The position numbers were made by a program, and so were the translations under genes. Below, in pieces: positions 60,589-64,000 of a stretch of 64,000 bases of DNA; within the stretch, counting starts at the first letter, position 1, and the number at the start of each line of letters is the position of its first letter. Below the pieces are notes generated by a model that worked only from the letters and a program-made list of their open reading frames with translations, was not told the DNA's origin and did no database searches. The DNA lies in contig JBCCZQ010000001.1 in the NCBI GenBank assembly GCA_039187315.1, positions 39,188-103,187 of the forward strand, read 5' to 3'. This DNA comes from JANQQZ01 sp039187315. GTDB lineage: Bacteria > Planctomycetota > Phycisphaerae > Phycisphaerales > UBA1924.

Positions 60589-62897
60589 AGCGCCACCCTC
60601 CCGGCGGCACGGCGATGGCAGCCGTTACACCCAGAACCATGGACATCGGTCGCCAACGCGCAGCTGAGTGGGCTCGGTTCGAGCATCCGTTCGCGCGGAT
60701 CGCTCGGGCAGCCGGGCATGGCCGCATGCTCATGCCCAATCGCGGCACGGACCCGCGAGAGCGCATCGACAAAACCGGAAGACGAGCGGATCTGCGCGCC
60801 TCGCGCCTCCGCGGCCCGGCGGACCATACCGCTGTCGAAGACCCGCACACCATCGATTGCGTCGAGAGGCTGCGTCGAGCCGAACGCATTGAAATCGACC
60901 ACGGTCAGCGGGCGACGCGCGAAGTCCCTGAGCTGTTCGATCTGCGAGCGCTGGATCACGGGCAGCCGGTTGTCGAGTCCGAAGACAACGGTGTCGGCGT
61001 GCGCGATCGCATCAAGCACCTGCTGATCGTCGTAGCGATGGACACAGAGCCGTATCGCGTGCGGCGCAGCCGAGCGAACGTACCGAACGATGTCCTTGCG
61101 GGCAGCGCCTCGATAGATGAACGTCAGGTGCGAAGTCCCAGCATCAGCGATCGTTCGCAGGACCTTCTTCGAGGTGGTCGATCCGCCGATGATGACCACA
61201 TCGCCTGTCGGTGCGATCCCAAGGCCGGAGAGCGCGGCCTCGCCGAATGATGTTGAAAAGGCCGACCATCCCTCAGACTCACCGATGTGTTCCGCCGACG
61301 CCGTGGCGTGCTCGAAGATACGCTCGAGCCCGTGGCTGAGCGTGTCAGCATGCAGCGCCATGCGGGCAGACGAACGGACCTGCTCGATCGCATCGGATTC
61401 CGCGGGCAGCCTGCTAGACAGCCCCAACGCACACGAGAGCAGACGCCGAAACGCCTGCTGACCGCTGAGCACAACCGGCTCGATCTGTGGGTCGCCCTCA
61501 GCAGCATCGATCCGGTAGAAGCTGTTGCGGATCGCACGCGTGACCCGTTCGATATCGGCGCCGTCCTCGATGACCGCGTAGAGCTCTGCCCGCTGGCATG
61601 TGTTCAGTGGGACGCAACCGTCGACTCCATCGAGCGCATGTACGCGGCGGGCGACCACCAGCGCATCGTCTCGCTCCCGATGGATCCGCCGCAGGGCCGA
61701 TGCATCGGCAGCAGCAGAGACTCCCCCACTCTCGAGCGGACCCGGTACGGCCGTACCCACCATCACAAGCCGGTCGATGACGGCAGCGATCGGCTCGTGC
61801 GACCGCGAAACCCGGAGCGTATCGAGCTGTGCTGCATGATCGAGCCGGCGTGGGCCACGACGGACGATTGCGGCCAACGCATCAATAAAGCCCGCATCGT
61901 CGTTGAGCGATGGTACAAGGTGCAGCGTCCCGCCTGCGGATTGCTCCTCGAACATCTCGGCGTACCCCATGCCGATCTCCTCGAGCGTCTCCAGGCAGTC
62001 GGCCGTGAAACTGATCGGGCAGACGACGACATCTTTCTCACCGCGCTCGGCGAGCTGTGCAAGCACATCCTCTGTGGCGGGTGCCAGCCACGGGACCGGG
62101 CCTAGCTTGCTCTGAAAACTCAGCGATGTTCGATCATCGGGCCATCCGAGCCGCTTGAGCACCAGCTCCATCGACCGACGGACTTGGCCCTCGTACGGGT
62201 CGCCGGCTTTGATATACGACGCCGGCATCGAGTGCGTGCTGAAGAGCAGAAACGCGCTGTCGTGCCGGAGCTGCCGTTCGGCGATGAAGCGGTGCAGCAG
62301 CTCGGCCTGCGCATCGATATACCCCCGATCGTCGTACCAATCGTTGCGCACCGCGAGCGAGAATCGCAGGCCACGCGTCCGGAGCTCGCGGTAGAGCACC
62401 TCGAGTGCCGTCGCGGTCGTCGGGCCTGCAAACTGCGGGTACATCGGTACGACCACGATGTCTGTCACGCCGTCCTCGGACATCCTGTTCAGCACATCAC
62501 GGATGCTCGGATTGGCGTACCGCATCGCGTAATAGACCGACCAATCGCCCCCCAGCTTGTCGCTCAGACGCTCTGCCTGCCGTGCGGTGATGACTTTCAG
62601 CGGCGAGCCCTCATCCCACCAGATCTCGCGGTATGCCTCCGCGGATTTCGCGCCCCGGAACGTCGCGATCATCGCCGAGAGCGCCGGCGTCAGCCATCGG
62701 AAGCCGCGTGGCAGCTTGATGACAAACGGATCCGCAAGAAACTCGCGGAGGTAGCGGCGGACATCGCCGTTGGAGGGTGTGTCGGGTGTTCCAAGGTTCA
62801 GGAGCAGCGCAGCACGCTTGCTCTCTCGATGGCATACGCACCGGGCCTGCTCGCCCGAGCAGCCTGCGCACACCGAGTGTGCATCACATGTCGGCAT
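60585..62897 (-). CDS. hemHA: Ferrochelatase-glutamyl-tRNA reductase fusion protein
   Basis: This 770-residue protein joins two heme enzymes. Residues 28-350 are ferrochelatase: LLLNLGTPDTPSNGDVRRYLREFL, catalytic His222 in FSTHSMPASYIKAGDPY, and FTADCLETLEEI with Glu303. From about 372 the sequence is glutamyl-tRNA reductase-like: RRVHALDGVDGCVPLNTCQRAELYAVIED with catalytic Cys434, a divergent helix region (GQQAFRRLLSCALGLSSRLPAESDAIEQVR) and an NADPH-domain-like VVIIGGSTTSKKVL (567-580) without the usual GxGxMG. The N-terminus is Cys-rich (Cys4, 10, 13, 20, 22), and the C-terminus has CPSDP (730) and CNGCH (757-761). GGAAG lies 5 bases before the ATG. It is the first gene of the heme operon. 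Reductase activity is likely but unproven. Confidence 0.9.
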   Translation of the reverse strand: MPTCDAHSVCAGCSGEQARCVCHRESKRAALLLNLGTPDTPSNGDVRRYLREFLADPFVIKLPRGFRWLTPALSAMIATFRGAKSAEAYREIWWDEGSPLKVITARQAERLSDKLGGDWSVYYAMRYANPSIRDVLNRMSEDGVTDIVVVPMYPQFAGPTTATALEVLYRELRTRGLRFSLAVRNDWYDDRGYIDAQAELLHRFIAERQLRHDSAFLLFSTHSMPASYIKAGDPYEGQVRRSMELVLKRLGWPDDRTSLSFQSKLGPVPWLAPATEDVLAQLAERGEKDVVVCPISFTADCLETLEEIGMGYAEMFEEQSAGGTLHLVPSLNDDAGFIDALAAIVRRGPRRLDHAAQLDTLRVSRSHEPIAAVIDRLVMVGTAVPGPLESGGVSAAADASALRRIHRERDDALVVARRVHALDGVDGCVPLNTCQRAELYAVIEDGADIERVTRAIRNSFYRIDAAEGDPQIEPVVLSGQQAFRRLLSCALGLSSRLPAESDAIEQVRSSARMALHADTLSHGLERIFEHATASAEHIGESEGWSAFSTSFGEAALSGLGIAPTGDVVIIGGSTTSKKVLRTIADAGTSHLTFIYRGAARKDIVRYVRSAAPHAIRLCVHRYDDQQVLDAIAHADTVVFGLDNRLPVIQRSQIEQLRDFARRPLTVVDFNAFGSTQPLDAIDGVRVFDSGMVRRAAEARGAQIRSSSGFVDALSRVRAAIGHEHAAMPGCPSDPRERMLEPSPLSCALATDVHGSGCNGCHRRAAGRVAL

Positions 62898-62996
62898 CGG
62901 TTCTTCCTTTGCAAGCTTGAACTATCCGATTCGAGCGTGCACGCGGTATCAGAACCGTGGCTACGCAGACCGGCGTCGTATCAGGTCGACAGGAGT

Positions 62997-63599
62997 TCAA
63001 GCAAGCAAAGGCGGCGGGCGAGCAGACCAGCCGAGAGCCAACGGCTCGGCAGCCTTTCCATACCGGCCGACCGTGCGCAGGCCGGATGACCCAAGCTTCG
63101 TCAACCGAATCACCACGCGCGCATGCAGCGACGCAAAGATCGCCCGTGCGGTGTCGAGCAATGACTCGAAGCCGCGTAGGCCACGGTTCAGTCCCAGCCT
63201 TGCACGCCTGGACATCGCAGCCGAACCGCCCGCGATGACAGCCGCCACAGGCAGACTGGGTTGCGAGGCCACAATTGGAACTGCGACATCGCCATGGGCG
63301 AGAGCGCCGGCGATCAGCCAGGCCACCGCCTCGAAGACCGGTCGATCGGTGCGCAGCCACGAGACGTTCGCTGCCTTCGCGCCGAACAACCCCGTGACGG
63401 CCAGCAGCAGCAGGAACGAACCCGCGTCCAGCCAAGATGGCTCAAGGCACAGTCGCAGCCCAACGAGCACGAGCGGAACCAAGTGAACGAGGGCCAGCAG
63501 TGTCCAGACCAGCCTGACAGCCCCAGCGAGCGCGGTGTGTCTCCCGCTCGGCTGAACCCACCCAGAACGCTCGGCATGGCTGTTGAACGTGCAATCCAT
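62997..63599 (-). CDS. Membrane protein, unknown function, upstream of the heme operon
   Basis: The 200-residue protein has three to four membrane helices, among them LVWTLLALVHLVPLVLVGLRL and FLLLLAVTGLFGAKAANVSWL, then FEAVAWLIAGALAHGDVAVPIVA. It ends in a basic, Pro-containing tail (GWSARPPPLLA). No family was recognised. It precedes hemHA on the same strand by 99 bases and could head the operon transcript. Composition is compatible with a real gene. Confidence 0.62.
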   Translation of the reverse strand: MDCTFNSHAERSGWVQPSGRHTALAGAVRLVWTLLALVHLVPLVLVGLRLCLEPSWLDAGSFLLLLAVTGLFGAKAANVSWLRTDRPVFEAVAWLIAGALAHGDVAVPIVASQPSLPVAAVIAGGSAAMSRRARLGLNRGLRGFESLLDTARAIFASLHARVVIRLTKLGSSGLRTVGRYGKAAEPLALGWSARPPPLLA

Positions 63600-63871
63600 G
63601 GATGACCCTGAGCAGTGTAACTTTCTGTCAAGCAGTAATCAATCTGGTTAAACAGGATCCAGTCCGCCTATAATCTATTCCTTTATCGACAAATGTACAG
63701 GCTTGATCAGGCTGTGAGAGCAGTTATCGTGACGAGAATGCAATTGAGACGCCTTCTCACTCTTGGGCGAGGACAACCGATGCTCCGAACCGATTCTGGC
63801 CGCCCGAAGAACCTGCGCGTCCCTGTCTAGAACGCTGTTGTCGAGCATCAAACACCGCGAGAGGACCCACG
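63600..63871. promoter_or_regulatory. Divergent intergenic region with a -10-like box
   Basis: This AT-richer stretch between two divergent genes contains TATAAT at 63669-63674 on the plus strand. A weak -35 candidate (GTTAAA) lies 16 bases upstream. Transcription from it would give an untranslated leader of about 190 bases before the last gene. No riboswitch fold was recognised. On the minus strand a TTGACA (63626-63631) has no -10 at the right distance. Confidence 0.35.
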
Positions 63872-64000
63872 ATGAGCCCCCGTTTGTCTTTTTTGTCTTT
63901 GGTTTCTTTGGCGTTTGTGGCGGCATCGGTATCGGGTCAGCACTTCACGAAGCCGCCGGAGGTGGACCGGTCGTTGGTCGATCTGGTGGCGACGCCCGCC
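63872..64000 (+). CDS. Secreted protein, N-terminal part (cut by window end)
   Basis: The first 43 codons of a gene that runs off the window. GAGAGGA lies about 7 bases before the ATG. The product begins with a signal peptide: basic start, then LSFLSLVSLAFVAASVSG, with likely cleavage before QHFTKPP. The mature start QHFTKPPEVDRSLVDLVATPA gives no family. Confidence 0.75.
   Translation, partial: MSPRLSFLSLVSLAFVAASVSGQHFTKPPEVDRSLVDLVATPA

Noticed and set aside
63626..63631. TTGACA on the minus strand as a promoter for the membrane protein/heme operon
   Set aside because: No -10-like sequence lies 16-18 bases downstream on that strand.
1..64000. CRISPR arrays, insertion sequences, prophage genes
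   Set aside because: No regularly spaced repeats, transposase, integrase or phage structural gene was seen on either strand.

Overview
The window is high-GC, densely packed bacterial chromosome with no phage, insertion sequence or CRISPR array visible. The gene content fits a peptidoglycan-bearing member of the Planctomycetota, most likely Phycisphaerae-like. The signs are a Ser/Thr kinase with an N-terminal MshEN-like region and a DMG motif, a full RodA/PBP2 pair, FolE2, many overlapping genes, and several unusual domain fusions. This placement is an inference from gene content; no database was searched.

Layout. 1-13.1 kb holds the 3' end of smc, pyrD, a TPR-YggX fusion, a DUF58 protein, HtpX, cmk-plsC, a TIM-barrel protein, gcvH, a LolDE-like ABC pair, and an ArsR-AHSA1 fusion with a DinB gene next to a perfect palindromic operator. 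13.2-21 kb is a DNA-repair block: a DUF3465 protein coupled to uvrB, a GSCFA protein, a small membrane protein and uvrA. 21-37 kb has a MacB-like permease, infC with a probable AUC start, a membrane-anchored kinase, an amino-acid permease fused to a universal-stress domain, a radical SAM protein, a PcrA/UvrD helicase, a translationally coupled P-loop ATPase/ATP-grasp pair, a phosphomannomutase and a DinG-like helicase. 37-50.2 kb carries rsmG, rodA, PBP2, folE2, an M48 peptidase with lemA, truB, an ArnT-like glycosyltransferase and a PAP2 phosphatase. tRNA-Ser(GGA) and a strong terminator follow at 50.26-50.39 kb.

50.9-62.9 kb, all on the minus strand, is the most striking region. It is a ten-gene operon that encodes the whole C5 heme pathway after glutamyl-tRNA: hemH-hemA fusion, hemN, hemE, hemY(hemG), hemB, an ABC ATPase, an ABC-2 permease, hemL, hemC and hemD. 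Nearly every junction is an ATGA/GTGA or short overlap, so the genes are probably translated as a coupled unit. The first gene joins ferrochelatase (last step) to a divergent glutamyl-tRNA reductase (first step). It also has a Cys-rich N-terminus and a C-terminal CNGCH motif. An ABC exporter of unknown substrate sits inside the operon. A membrane-protein gene lies just upstream, and the window ends inside a divergent gene for a secreted protein.

Starts were chosen by Shine-Dalgarno position, overlap with neighbours and family alignment from memory; several remain uncertain and are marked so.
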